Assembly (NCBI GenBank): GCA_013397435.1
Contig: VZRG01002550.1
Coordinates: forward strand, 31,653 to 95,652
Direction: 5' to 3'
DNA length: 64,000 bases
Source of the DNA: Erythrocercus mccallii
Taxonomy: Eukaryota; Chordata; Aves; Passeriformes; Dicruridae
Positions 63,867 through 64,000 of this stretch are shown here, piece after piece (the stretch's first letter is position 1; every line of letters starts with the position of its first letter). The notes beneath the pieces were generated by a model, which saw only the letters and a program-made list of their open reading frames with translations, did no database searches and had not been told where the DNA came from. Made by a program: the position numbers and the translations under genes.

Positions 63867-64000
63867 ATGAGAAGCCCCCATCTAGAGACCTCGGCAAAGT
63901 TGCAGGCTGACAGCAGCGGGAGCCGAGGCGGTGGCAGCGTCCCGGGGCTGGGCTGGAGATCCGTGCGCAGCTCCAGAGGGGCTCCCAGCTCCAGCAGCCT
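63867..64000. promoter_or_regulatory. Edge of a probable CpG island, with promoter or first exon beyond the window
   Basis: Composition switches sharply to GC-rich, and about eight CpGs occur in about 110 bases (CTCGGC, CAGCGGG, GCCGAG, GGCGGT, AGCGTC, CCCGGG, TCCGTG, GCGCAG) after many kilobases that are almost CpG-free. On the plus strand an ATG at 63867 with a G at -3 opens a frame that reaches the window end (44 codons, Ser/Gly/Arg-rich). On the minus strand a leucine/proline-rich frame is also open and contains a CCGAG|GTCTCT donor-like site at about 63890. Either could be a first exon or 5' UTR, and orientation cannot be decided here. Confidence 0.5.

Noticed and set aside
1..64000. Search for CRISPR arrays, operons, phage or plasmid genes, or a bacterial defence system
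   Set aside because: The sequence is vertebrate-like (avian CR1, sparse repeats, CpG depletion, no tightly packed long open frames). No regularly spaced short palindromic repeats or prokaryotic gene layout were seen.

Overview
The window looks like nuclear DNA from a bird. The best evidence is two fragments that match the 3' end of the avian CR1 LINE. One is a plus-strand terminus at about 52213-52285, with the 'CCCATGGCAGGGGG' and 'GGAACTA.ATGATCT' blocks and an ATTCTAT-type tail. The other is a longer minus-strand copy at 59266-59535. Two short LTR-like elements also have the compact TATA box / poly(A) signal layout of avian endogenous retroviral LTRs. Base composition is AT-rich and CpG-poor, repeats are sparse, and the longest ATG-to-stop frames (about 150-180 codons) are what chance gives over 64 kb. 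No bacterial, phage, plasmid, CRISPR or operon-like structure is present. The species cannot be named from the sequence.

Layout. 1-10.7 kb is AT-rich non-coding DNA with small tandem repeats and one doubtful CR1 relic. 10.69-11.04 kb holds a minus-strand solo-LTR candidate. 14.66-14.88 kb holds the most protein-like short open segment in the window, behind a usable splice acceptor; it is an unidentified exon candidate. 15-34 kb is non-coding with a few GC-richer patches and weak exon-like segments. 34.64-34.86 kb holds a plus-strand LTR candidate. 44.04-44.95 kb holds an unusual inverted arrangement of monomers of about 150-177 bp carrying degenerate telomeric CCCTAA blocks. 47-54 kb and 61-62 kb contain stretches with the texture of conserved non-coding elements (homeodomain/POU-like sites, isolated CpGs). 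52.2 kb and 59.3 kb carry the CR1 copies. 57.6-58.6 kb is a GC-rich patch with scattered CpGs. The last 130 bases turn abruptly GC- and CpG-rich, suggesting the edge of a CpG island, and so a promoter or first exon, just beyond the window.

Overall this reads as intergenic or long-intron DNA near a gene that probably lies to the right. I see no multi-gene system. The items most worth a second look are the telomere-motif inverted repeat, the exon candidate at 14658, and the CpG-rich right edge. All identifications come from reading the sequence without database searches.
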